Assembly: GCA_022605955.1 (NCBI GenBank)
Contig: JAKCOZ010000004.1
Span: forward strand, 65,966,229 to 66,030,228
Length of the DNA: 64,000 nt
Origin: Rallus limicola
Lineage: Eukaryota; Chordata; Aves; Gruiformes; Rallidae
Reading direction: 5' to 3'
The translations under genes and the position numbers were made by a program. The notes under the pieces are model-generated. The model did no database searches. It saw only the letters and a list, made by a program, of their open reading frames with translations, and was not told the DNA's origin. This document shows positions 10,855 to 21,864 of the stretch, in pieces (position 1 is the first letter of the stretch; the number at the start of each line of letters is the position of its first letter).

Positions 10855-10968
10855 GACTGGGAATGTAGTATAGCACAGGGGGGTTGGAATGAGAAAGTCA
10901 GACAATATTCACCATAGTGTTACCAAGTAGGATATGCCACAGAAAAGAAATGCATGAGTAAGACCAAG
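10855..10968 (+). other. Exon-like segment, apparently non-coding
   Basis: The segment is preceded by a long pyrimidine tract ending ATTCCCCAG and followed by CCAAG|GTAAGG, both close to splice consensus. All three frames contain stop codons (the best stays open for 20 codons before TAG). If real, it would be an exon of a long non-coding RNA or a UTR exon. It lies about 600 bp upstream of a second segment of the same type at 11571-11680 and about 1.3 kb downstream of the CpG-dense patch. Splice-like pairs also arise by chance in 64 kb. Confidence 0.3.
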
Positions 10969-11570
10969 GTAAGGAAGAAATATAAGGTAGCTTGACTGCA
11001 ATGCCCTTTACTAAGGATGCTTTTTGGAAATGATAAAGAGGCACAGCTCACAATGGTATTTAGACTTGTTTTAATTATTATTTAATTATAATTGAAGATA
11101 CATATGCCATTTTCAGGACAAGGATTAGATTTCCCTCTTTAAAAGTGGAGCTCAGGGTTTTATTCCTGATGTGTAGCGAGAGTTCTGCAAGCTACTCCCT
11201 AGTACCATTGGACCAGTTTCTGTAATAAAAAGTGTGCATTAAGTCCTCTTTCTCTAAGAGTTGTGTGGTTCTACAAAATTTTGAGAAGTACTATAGTGGT
11301 CCTCAGGTTAAAGCACCCTTGCAAAGCCCATTTGTTCTTGATTATCTGAAGATGGGTTGCAATGTCTGAGGAAAACAGAACTGTTCCCTTTTCATTCAAT
11401 TAATAATTCCACAGGTGCGATGGTAAAAGCCATAGATGCATCGTGTTGCATTCCTGCAGGAAGCATTTACTTTTTTACATCTAGGATCTGGTAGCAGAGT
11501 GTAAATTTAAGTGACTTTGTGCAGGGGGAGCAAGCTTACTGCTTCTGAAATCTCCTTTTCTCCTCTTTAG

Positions 11571-11680
11571 TAAATAGGCTGTGGTCAATCTGTCTTAATA
11601 AAAACCCTGGTGCTCTCAAGAGCAGGAGTGTTGGGAGCAGTACTGCATTAGGACTTTGGGGAAAATGGGAGAAGTGACAG
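11571..11680 (+). other. Exon-like segment, apparently non-coding
   Basis: The acceptor is CTTTTCTCCTCTTTAG, a near-ideal pyrimidine tract, and the donor is GACAG|GTATGT. Frames one and two stop within the first two codons; frame three is open until a TGA one codon before the donor. It therefore looks like a non-coding exon if it is transcribed. It may be paired with 10855-10968. Confidence 0.3.
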
Positions 11681-13594
11681 GTATGTGGGAATAGGTAGCA
11701 GGAAGAAGTCATATAACCAGCTTTATTATATATATATTTTATGGAATATATTGGACAGGTCCCTTAGCTTAGCTGTTTGGGTATGAAATTTTAAAAGAAA
11801 CCCTGGACTCTCTATTCTGACCTCCCAGGCAATGATGACTTTAAATAGACTTTGCAAAGAGCAGAACCTGGCAGGCAGGGAAAATCCAGCTGCCAGGAGC
11901 AGGCTGCCAAAGTTTACCAAGCTCTGCAGTGAGAAAAGAGTACAAAGAGAGCTTGACTGGTAGGGAAATTGAGCTTTTCAGCCTAGAGAGACAGCTATGT
12001 GAATGCTGAAGTCTATCATAAGGTTGAAACAGCTAATTCAGCCCAGAAAAGCCTACTTAAGCACTAATACACTAGATGCCCTGAAAGGTGAGTTAATTTT
12101 GAAAGTACTTGCTGGAGGGGGTGGGTGTTGGTGTTGATACTGCAAAGGGAAATTCAAGCAGCAAATGGGCATAAAACAGGATTAGGTACTTTCTCTTTAG
12201 CACCACCATGCTTGCACTGTCCAGTGCAGTCCATTTCTCTCCACGGAATATTAGTTTCTGCCAACAGTTTGCCAGAGAAGTTTCTTTTTCTCCACAAAAA
12301 GAACCACACACTACAACCAACAGCTGAATACCACATTAAAACAATTCAACAAAAAGTTCTCCTTTCTTTCTGGTTGCAGAAATATTGAGAAACTGCGTAA
12401 ATCTTAGTGTGATAGCTGTAGGGGTGATTCTGGACAACAACATACCATAGCAGATCCTACAACCTAGGCTTGTGTGGAATATATGAAATATAGTACAATG
12501 GTAAACAGGTGCCATTACACTAGAACCATTTTCAGAGGAAAAAAATAAGTGCAGACAGAGATGGCAATGTAAGAATCACTTTTAAATGATCTGAATATGT
12601 ATTTCCCCAACAAAAAAAACAGTGGCTAAAAACTACTGACAGTTTTCACATAATATTCCATACAGTCCTACAAACACTGTGCCATATGCACAGAAAACCC
12701 TTTAAAGGCTAACCTAAAACATTAGTAATTAGATTATGAGTATTTAGATTATGCACTACTGAATTTCAACTGACTTTTACATCCATTACCTCGTGATACA
12801 ACCAAGATGTTTGTGTATCTGTACTGAGTTCATGCACCTATTTTTTTCAAAACCTTTACATATAAATATATGTAAAGGAAGACCCTGAGTCTTTGAATGA
12901 GGGACACCAAAATGGAGCAGCAAAGCTGCACTGATGGCAAGGATACTGCTCCAAGAGACAAAGCAACAGCATGTAAGACTCCAGGAGCTGCTCCCTTATG
13001 AGCATCTTGGCTGGTTTGTCTTGTGACAGCGGCCAACCAGCTTCTCAGCTAGTCCCAGGACAGGCAACGGTTTGTACAGCTGCCTCTGACCTCCCACGAC
13101 CATAGGTAACATATCTTAACTTCATCAAAAGTCCTTATAGCATGAGGGTGAATACATGAATACAGTTAAACAGTATCATTGGTTTTGAGCCAGCTACATT
13201 AACCCTGGGCTGCTGGCCTGAGTTTGTGACTTCAATGTGCAGCACATCTGCAGCTCTTTGGAAACATCAAAGCAACAGTAAACACAACAACAACCAAAAA
13301 ATACCCACATTAAATTAACATCTATAAAGTGCCTTATGGCTAATAGTAATACATCTTATGAATATGAGTGTTTGAAAACTGAGAGTGGCATTAACAGGGG
13401 ACTACAATATTAAAAATATTTCCATGCTTCTTCTCACAGGTCCTTTTCAGCTTGCAATGGAAATGCATGCTGTAGTACTCTTCAGTCCCCATTAACAGCT
13501 GTCATGGCTTTCATCTTTCTGCTCGATGCACGGTGGCCTCTTTCTCTGCCTCACTTGTGGCAGGGAAACGTTGCCCGCGTTTTTATCGCCTTAC

Positions 13595-13743
13595 CTGCTC
13601 GAGAGTGGTTGGTCCCATTTGCAACAAGGATCTGTTGCACTTTAGGAAATTGGCCAGTAAACTTGTAGGTAGCTCTGCCTTGGAGTCAAGAAACAGGAAC
13701 CTAATTGCATAATCAGGCGGCATCACTGGTCTTTTTGACAAAA
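13595..13743 (-). CDS. Candidate internal coding exon of an unidentified gene
   Basis: On the minus strand a 149-bp segment is bounded by a near-ideal acceptor (CTCCTTTTTCCCCTCTTCAG, ending at 13744) and a near-ideal donor (GAGCAG|GTAAGG, with the intron beginning at 13594). One frame is open throughout: two bases complete a split codon, then 49 full codons end exactly at the donor, giving intron phases 1 and 0. The peptide starts LSKRPVMPPDYAIRFLFLDS, continues with KAELPTSLLANFLKCNRS, and ends LLQMGPTTLEQ. Its residue mix looks like a folded domain with an amphipathic leucine-rich segment. I do not recognise the family and assign no function. No partner exon could be identified in the window, so the gene could extend outside it, or this could be an exon relic or a chance match. 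The intronic bases just past the donor carry several CpGs. Confidence 0.45.
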
Positions 13744-15019
13744 CTGAAGAGGGGAAAAAGGAGAATTCATGGAAGTACAAACACATTATCCACATTTACC
13801 TTTGTGTTCATTTAACTTACAAAGCCCTGGTGAGTCTGCCTGCACTAAGGGCTCGTCTGAGCTGTGGGGCAATCCGAAACCTGGCTGCTGCTCCCCACAA
13901 TCTAAGGGCCAATAACTCAGTACAACCCCAAGGATCCCTCAAAGCTCTGCAATCACCAGGGACTGTTTCTTCAGTGCTCAACCAGGGAGCAGGGTTTTGC
14001 CATTCTCCATCTATGCCCCCTCCTGGCATCTCAAGGCTGTTACAAACAGGTTCTAGAGTTATAATTTTTCACCCCAATGGGGACATTCCCCTTCATGTCA
14101 TTTAATGGACACATGCTGTCTGTAACAATGCAAGGAACCTGGGCCTGGGCTAGAGGACACTCACGAAGAGAGGAAGAATATCATCCTTTTTTCAGAGTGA
14201 GAAACACTGAGACAGCTCAAGGGCCAGGGGAAGCATGTGACCCTAACATTTGGTCATTGTTGTGACAACAGGACATTCTTTCTACTCAGTATATGGCTTT
14301 CTTTTTAGCATATTTAAGCAAACTATTTTAATTAACCCATTTTATTACATAAATAAGAGTTCTAGGGTGAAAATACAGAAAACCCTCTTGTAAGCTTAGT
14401 AGGTACTGGGTCTGAACCACAATATCTGATACAATTATTTTCTACCTCTCTTTCAATGTCATGCAATATTTCCATGGTCTTCAATTTTGCATGAAATACA
14501 AATGCGTGTAGCACAGATAAAACTCCATAGAGCGATACATAAACATGATCTTTAGTGGAAATGGATTTGAATTAGAATTGGATTTTGAGTAGCAAGTAAT
14601 GAGAACTCTTCTATATGACTGGGGAAAATCGGTACACTATTACCCTTCTACTTCTGAATTATTCAGGGTTTCATATCTCTTTTTTTTGTTATTATTCAAA
14701 ACTTACAGGTCTTGGAATATAAAAGCAGGTAAAGAGACCTATGGCAGCCTGAAAGAGAGCATTATCAGGAGATATCTTCAAGCCTAACACTACTTGGAAA
14801 TATTTACCCAATCTTTCAGGACATACCATAGCACAGGTTTTCTTATGTTCAGCTGCATTAGCTTTGACTGCGCTGTAGCATGATGCAACACTTATGTCCC
14901 AATTACACCACACACATTTTAACAGCTATTATGATTGCAAACATACATTATCTAGCCAAACAACACAAATGGCTGCTTCGAGTGACTGGCTGCCTTCCCA
15001 GAAATGGGAGGTGGGGGGC
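13744..15019. other. Unique stretch, no gene recognised
   Basis: Sequence upstream of the candidate minus-strand exon. Frames on both strands at 13817-14105 overlap a somewhat GC-richer patch with no recognisable product. No transposon was seen. Confidence 0.45.
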
Positions 15020-15087
15020 GGCGGGTGTTCAAACTAGATGATCTTTGAGGTCCCTTCCAACTCCAACTATTCTGTGGGTCTATGATT
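15020..15087 (+). mobile_element. CR1 LINE 3' tail fragment
   Basis: About 60 bp of CR1 3' end: AAACTAGATGATCTTTGAGG then TCCCTTCCAACTCCAACTA, followed by octamer-like ATTCTGTG and GTCTATGATT. All ORF2 sequence is absent, so this is an extremely 5'-truncated copy. A G-rich stretch (GGGAGGTGGGGGGCGGCGGG) lies immediately upstream and is not part of CR1. Confidence 0.88.
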
Positions 15088-18000
15088 GCAGAGCAAGCAG
15101 AGGAATTATTTTCACAACACTGTGACTTCTTCCTTCTCTATGAAAGAAGTTAGTATTATGCAGACCAGATTTTTAGATAGATTACCCCATTATCCCATAC
15201 ACGGCTTTTTTCTCTTCTTTTTTTTTTTCTCAGTGGCCCTGAGGAATACTACTGCTTGTGAACCCTGCCATTTAATTGATTTTTTTTTTTCCTGTTTTCA
15301 TAAGAGTGCATCCTGTAACTCTCTCTCTACCTCTTGTAAGAGGTCTAGCTGATGGCAATGGCTTTTGTCAGTGAGATGATGATCCCTATTCAGACCCCAG
15401 CCCACTACCTTGTATCACAGATAGGGAAAAAGCACTGCCTCTCCATAGCTACATGGCTTACTGTCACCATTACAGTTGCAATAGCTTTCCCCTGATCTCC
15501 TCCTGTGCTTTGCTGGTACACTGGATTATTTACTTTAGGGACTTCCTCAAAAGGAACAACACTGACTTTCATTTTGGTCTTTTACTTTTCACCACTTTAC
15601 CCTTTTCTCTATGCAAAAATAATTAGGTACTGCTCCCCAGTTATTTAATTAAACCTCTGTATTCAGCAGACCAGCGTTTTACGAGTCAGTTCTCCACTCA
15701 TACTACTGGAAAGCTAGGTTGTTGATCGGCAAATCTATTGTAACCAACAGCTCTGCTGGTAGATAGCCTGCAGCAGGAGTATGGGTTTTGTTATTTCTGT
15801 GAATGACAACTGGATATGAAAGTAGTATTATAGTCATGGCAAATTTTTATATATCTTGATCACATCAGCCCTAGCAGCTCGCTGGAAAATGCAATTTTCA
15901 GTGAATACTTTCAATCAAAACCAGCAAGTAAAGGTTCACCATCAGAAAGGAACTATGAAATAACTTTTGTTCCCTACCTTCTGTTCTTCATTGAAATGAC
16001 CACTTCTGTCAAACCTTGGAATTCCTTGAGTCAGAAACTGGAGCCTAGCAAGATAATAATTATCTCCTATAAATTTTCCACCTGCCCTCTATCACTGCAA
16101 CTGTCACATTTGTTTGGAAGGGCAGCAGAGCATAATACATCTAGAGAATGATGAAACAAAGATCTGTCACAGCTCATTTCCCAAGGCTGTAAGTGATCAA
16201 CCTGAGACAAGGCTTTAAAGGTACCTGGACAAGGCAAAGTGTTCAGGCATTATCTGAGCATAAGGATGGCTTCATGTTTTGGATTCCTGAATGAATAATG
16301 ATAAAGAATCTTTGTCTCTGAGTGTCTCATTGTTTTGAAGCTTAAAGTTTTAGTCTATCTGGGGACAAACATGAGGGTAAACCAGGAGAGCTTTCAGAGA
16401 ACAGGAATTTTAGCCTGCCCTCTCCCTCTAACACATGTACGGTTTGTCCATAACTTTCCATGCCCCTGTCCCTGTGCCACATAAATGGTTTGAGTCTGAT
16501 GTATGGCTGAGGGCAGCCCTCCTGCTGAGTCACAAGGCTCAGAATGGACTCCCTTGCTCAGAAAAGACTCCTCAGAGAGGAGCTTAGGTGCCTTAGCCCT
16601 AGACTTAGTCAACAGTTTATGTCTAAAGGGTATATATCTATAACCACATATCAGAGTCAACATTTGCCTGTCTGAGCCCCAAAAGGTCTTTCTTTGAGAC
16701 AGTTTCACTAAGTTGAAACTAATCCAAAGCTTATTAAACTAACAGGTATGAAGAGTTTGTGATTGTCATTGATAAATCCACTTACTGCAATAGTGTTAGT
16801 ATATGCCTATGATTATAATTATAATGCTAGCAAGATACTATCCTGGAAATTCTTACCAAAGGGGTGAAATCACAACTGCTTACCAAGAAGGCATCCCTGT
16901 CTTGGGTGGAAGAGAAGGAGCACAGTCCTTCAACAGCCTCTTTGGGATATTCAATTTCTTCTCACCCTCCCAGGGTAACTTCCTCCACACCCTTTATACC
17001 CTAACCTTAACTGTTTCCTCACAGAGGTGATATTTAACCTGATTTGAGTGGAGAGTTGAGTACAATAGTCATATATGTTTAGCATGTACTCCTTTTTGCT
17101 CATTAGCATATTTAGGGGTGTCAAGTTTAATATTTGTTTTGCAGCTAATGAACAAAAGGTCTCACCCAGGGCACCATGGCCTTCACAATTCTGTGTAGAA
17201 ACCATCTCTTTATTAGACAGACAAAACAGGGCAGTCCTGCTGCTATAAGACTTCCTCCTTTGTCTGTGACTCACACCAACCCTACAGAACTCTATCCACA
17301 ATGTCTGTATAAGAGAGAAGCAGACACTGGTGTTTTCAACATCTTAGATGCAATTCCCACAGCTTGGCTGGACTCTGGAGAAAGAAGCTGAAGTGAAGAG
17401 AGGCTGGGTGGAGTGATGCACTAAGAAAGCAAATTCTCGATGTGGCAGCCCTGTATCAACCAGGGGAGAGAGGGAGTTGGGTGTGTGTCATCTCCCAATC
17501 CGTGGATTTCTATACTCCTTGTTAAAGTTCAGCCCCCAGAGGATGCTTCATCTGCAGTCAGTTCTGAACACGAACAAGCCATGATGCAGGTGTGGATTTC
17601 TGCCCATGCCCAGTGTTATTTAGGCATGCATTTCAATGGAACTGAATGGAAAAGAACATCATCTTCTTGCTCAGATTAAGACTAAGCATTTTCTAGAGTG
17701 CTATGTCCTTCTGGTCTACTTTCTAATACTTACTTGGCTTCCAGTAATGCCTCAGATTTCCAATTCCAAAGAAACTAAGGCTTTTGCAGACTCTGTTTCC
17801 AGTGTCCAGTAAGTAATGCTTATTAATGCAGAAAGGATAAAACCTCACAGCCATAAGCCGTGCTAGGCCTGTGCAGAGCTGACATCAACAAGAGTTGTGT
17901 CTGCAGCAAATAAATACCAGGTCTCTCAATGTTTGATTTGTAAATGTTTCTATTGGCTTGTCCTGGATAGGCTTAATGGTATTATGGATAGGCTTAATGG

Positions 18001-20670
18001 TGCCCTTAATAAAATATTCAACAAATGAAAAATGTATCTGATAACCCACTCTACTGAATAGCATGTCCTGACAGCTAAGGACTCCTACTCAAACCGTTCC
18101 ACTGAAATTAATCAATTTTGCCAATGTCATTTTTCACCAACTCAAGTCTTTTCACCTCATTTTTACCTCAGTGACAGCCCTTCTCCAGTAACCACCATTT
18201 GCACTGACAACAATCTCCTTCCACCACATGCTCCACTTGTCAACAATAGCCACTTTTATTAATATAAAAATAGTTTCCTGGAGTTTTTCTCACAATTGCA
18301 ATCAAGTGTAACAGTATAAGACGATACATATCTTCCTCCCAAATCCTCTTCATGTTTGGGGTTTTTTTGTGCTGCTTTACTCAGACACTTAAGAATCTAC
18401 AAATGCAAGCCTCATTCCCTCGTCAAATTGTTTTTAATTGCAATTATGGGTGTGCATGTTGAGGATAGTGCAAAAGTTGTGGTGCTCATTTCTATATTTC
18501 TCTTTTTATAATTTTCAATTGAAGTTACACAAACTAAGGATGCAGTACTATTTAACATCTTTCTGTCTCATAATCCATCTAAACCAAGAGTGGCTCTTCA
18601 ACATAGGTGTTGGGAAAAGAGAAAGAGGAGCATCATGGAAAGATACAGATCTTCAGATGGAAGGTAATGAGTCAGTGGTGGGCCTCTGAGCGCAGGGGAC
18701 CTTTCCCAGTATGAAGGGTATCCAGCTGTCCTATACCTCACATCATAGCTATCCATTGGGGACACCTACTTCCTATTCTGCCAATCAATGCAGTTATTAT
18801 GGCCTTTCACCTATTGCATACCAAAGAGACATTTCTTTGCATTTTGGAGTCCAACACCAAGTATAGCAGTTACTTGGCAGGACTTCTTGAAAATTTTGGG
18901 GCAGAATTAGATATCTACACTGATACTGTGCAAGCATGGGAATGGCTAAATAGAGACTCCTGTGTTTTCAGCAGAACTGTGAAGCCCAAGAAGAACAGAG
19001 ATCCCCAAAAAAAGGATCCACAAGGAAATGGACCCTAAAGACAGCAAAAATGTTTCATGCTGCTTCTTACAGTTGCTATTCAGGGAATCTGCATACAGAA
19101 ATAGATACTCTGAAAATTAAACAGAGAGCTTCTGTTTATTGCACATTTTAGCTGGCAATCTTTTTGCTGAATGCATTAAGAAACCTGCCTATTGCTCAAA
19201 TGCATAGCTACCAGCAGAAGCAGAAAAGTTGGAAGGTTTTGAAGAAAAAAAAGGGATCCATATAGATGCCATCTGTCATCATCCTCTTCCCTCCCAAAGT
19301 ATCCATACCTTCTCAGACTTCTGATCTCTTCCAGGACCACTGCACATCAGGAAGCATCTTCCCCTGGTCCATGTGGTTCCAAAAAAATGTAAGTGGTTAG
19401 ATTCAAGAAAAATAGAGCACTACAAGAGAAAGATCTGATTGCCAGTAATGTAACTGTTCCAGGTCTGGATTATTTCTACCCTTCCATATATTGATTCTTA
19501 AGAAGACAAAACAAAGGCACTTTTTTTTTCTGCATTTCGAGCACATGATGATGGTATCTGTGATGGCTATCACAACACTTAAACCTGGATCCTGAGAGCT
19601 CTGTCCTCTGTGCAGACAGGTTCCATTTCCATGTAAATAGTCCACTGCACCAGAGCAGGAAAGCTCTTCAGTTGCATCCTCATCTCAAACTGCTAGTTAT
19701 TTGAGACCATGTAAGGCCAGCCCTAGAAATAGGCTTGGTATTTTATAAGAAGGTGGTGTAACCATGTATAGATGTGATGACCTTGTAGTAATCATCTTGA
19801 CAGATGCTGCAGGAGTCTGTACCATCTGGAGCACCAAGCCTAGGAAAGAAGCCTTAGTATTGCATTGTTGTTTTCTAAATGTCCCTCTCATGGGCTAAGT
19901 AAAGAGATGGACTTTGGTAGTTAAATCAAGAGAGTAGAAAGCTTTACTGAGGCTACTATAGTGCTTAGCATCAGCAAGGAAGTCTCTTATCCAGTGATTA
20001 AAGAAGAAACTTCAAATGAGGTACCTGCCTCCATAATGCGAGGAATCCCATCATTACTCATTGGACAGGTTCCTTCCTACGAGGACTCATGTCTCTGTTA
20101 CTGCTTTTAGCCCTGTCACCTCTCAGATGATTAGTCATTTAAACAAACAATTAGGCATACAGCTACTGTATGGTGAAGGAGCTTTATTTATCTCAGACAC
20201 CATATAAACACATCTTGCAACTTTTCTGATGAACTAAATTCACAAGAAAGGGTACTAGCAGATCAGAAAAGAACAATTTGTGTTGGGCTGTGACACAATT
20301 GGCAATGTCACTGGTCATAACGCTTAGGCTTAAAAAAGGCCTAACAACATGCCAGAGCAATGGGATAAATAAATATGAGATGACTCTTGAATCATACAAA
20401 ATGAATAACAAGCTAATACTTTTGCTTCAGTAATACTAAAGCCCCTGTTGTGAAGCAAATTTACGTGACAGGCCACAAAAGGCCACTGATATTTTATATA
20501 AAGTAGTACACACATGGAGGATTACCTTGAAAAGACTTCAGAAGGTCAAAGAAGCCAGCACTCATATGTCCCGGAATTAAAGTTATCCATATACCTTTAA
20601 TTTTGGCTCTTTGTGTATCTACATTATGATACAGTCATTAGTTAAATTCTGGCAGTCATTTTTTCCACCG
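15088..20670. other. Unique DNA, no gene or transposon recognised
   Basis: About 5.6 kb of moderately AT-rich sequence. Short frames on both strands (for example 15086-15352, 16342-16708, 16951-17301, 17176-17391, 18438-18689, 20193-20411) show no family resemblance. A 17-bp unit, TGGATAGGCTTAATGGT, occurs twice close together around 17965-18002. No convincing splice-site pair with an open frame was found, except a weak one ending at an AAG|GTAATG donor near 18663. Confidence 0.45.
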
Positions 20671-21864
20671 TGGTGGGCTGACCCTGGCTGGAGGCTGCTC
20701 TGTCACTCCCCTCCTCCTCTGGACAGGGGAGACAAAATGTAACAAAAGGCTCTTGGGTTGAGATGAGGACAGGGAGAGACCACTCACAAATTACCATCAT
20801 GGGCAGAAAGACTCAGCTCAGGAAAATTAATTTCATTTATCACCAATCGAATCAGAGCAAGGTAATGAGAAATAAAACCAAATATCAAAACACCACCATC
20901 CCACACCAGCTTCTTCATGGGCTTAACTTCACTCCTGTCCTGGTTCTGGTCAGGACAGAGTTAATTTTCCCAAACAGCTAGCACTGTTGAGCAGAGCTGG
21001 CCAAGGGTGTTTTCCATACCATGTAACATCATGCCCCCCATAAAGGGGGCTGGACAGGGAGGGCCAGACCCGTGGGATAGGCTGAGTGCAGGTGGAGCAT
21101 TTGGTCAGACATCAGGTTGGTAAAGTGCTCTGTGCTATCACTGTTTGTGTATTCTAACTTGAGTTCTTTTGTCACTGTTGTTCCCCTCTCCCAGTGCAAT
21201 GTCAGTTAGTGTCCTGCTGCTCCTTCCTCCTCAGGGGGAGGAGTCCTCACGGTTCCCCTGCTCCATCATGGGGTCTCTCTCACAGGAGACAGGCCCCCTC
21301 CAACTTCTCCAATGTGAGTTGCTCCCTCAGGCTACAGTTCTTCAAAAGCTGCTCCAGCACAGGTCTGTTTCATGGAGTCACAAGTCCTGACAGCAAACCT
21401 CTTCCAGTCTGGGCTCTTCTCACCACAGAGCCACAGGTCCTGCCAGGAGCTTGCTCCAGCACTGGCTTCCCGAAGGGTCTCATCCTCCTTTGGGTGCATC
21501 CACCTGCTTCCCCAACATCCTCCATGGCCTGCAGGGGAATCTCTGCTCCAGTGCCTGGAGTACCTCCTCTCCTTCCTCCTCCATGGACTTTGGTGTCTGC
21601 AGGGTTGTTCCTCTCACATATTCTCATTCCTCTCACTGGCTGCAATTGCTCTTGGTGTTGTTTGGGTTTTTTTCCCTTAACTGTGCTACCCCAGAGATGC
21701 TACCAGCATTGCAGGTGGGCTTGGCCTTGGCCAGTAAGTGGGTCCATTTTGGAGCCAAATAGAATTGGCTCTGTTGGACATAGTGGAAGCTCCTGGTAGC
21801 TTCTTACAAGAAGCCACCCCTATGGCCCTCCCACTGCCAAAACTTTGCCACACAACCCAATACA
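20671..21864 (+). mobile_element. Long LTR, family A, interrupted by a nested LTR
   Basis: An LTR beginning TGGTGGGCTGACCCTGGCTG at 20671 and ending CCACACAACCCAATACA at 21864, i.e. with TG...CA termini. Family landmarks: GGACAGGGGAGACAAAATGT, GGGTTGAGATGAGGACAGGG, 'tcctcctcagggggaggag' near 21230, a chain of degenerate 'tgctcc...catggg...acagttctt' modules (about 21255-21500), 'gcctggagtacctcctctcc' and 'ggtgtctgcagggttgttcc'. The family A text stops at about 20935 and resumes at about 21184, with a family B fragment in between. No clear flanking target-site duplication was seen. No viral genes are attached, so this is a solo LTR. Overlapping frames (such as 21194-21799, 201 codons) are accidental readings of the repeat. 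Confidence 0.75.
20936..21183 (+). mobile_element. Partial LTR, family B, nested inside LTR family A
   Basis: It begins exactly TGTCCTGGTTCTGGTCAGGA then CAGAGTTAATTTTC, which is the start of the same family seen at 25703-26320 and, inverted, at 34853-34290. It keeps 'ccataccatgtaacatcatg' followed by CATAAAGG (a CRE-like site and a TATA-like box) and 'tgtttgtgtattct'. The 3' part with the 'ggctgcatggtgc...ccacgaca' end is missing. Its position inside family A implies insertion after family A was in place, or recombination between the two. The 3' border is approximate. Confidence 0.7.

Larger units (their letters stand above)
10361..13594. other. Mostly unique DNA with exon-like segments on the plus strand
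   Basis: No transposon was recognised. Two segments have strong splice-site pairs on the plus strand: 10855-10968 and 11571-11680 (separate entries). A short TA run lies at 11726-11737. Other frames here (11726-11920, 12093-12388, 12830-13036) show no family resemblance. Confidence 0.5.

Noticed and set aside
21194..21799. 201-codon frame, the longest in the window
   Set aside because: It lies entirely within LTR family A and reads through repeat modules; the LTR is not protein-coding.
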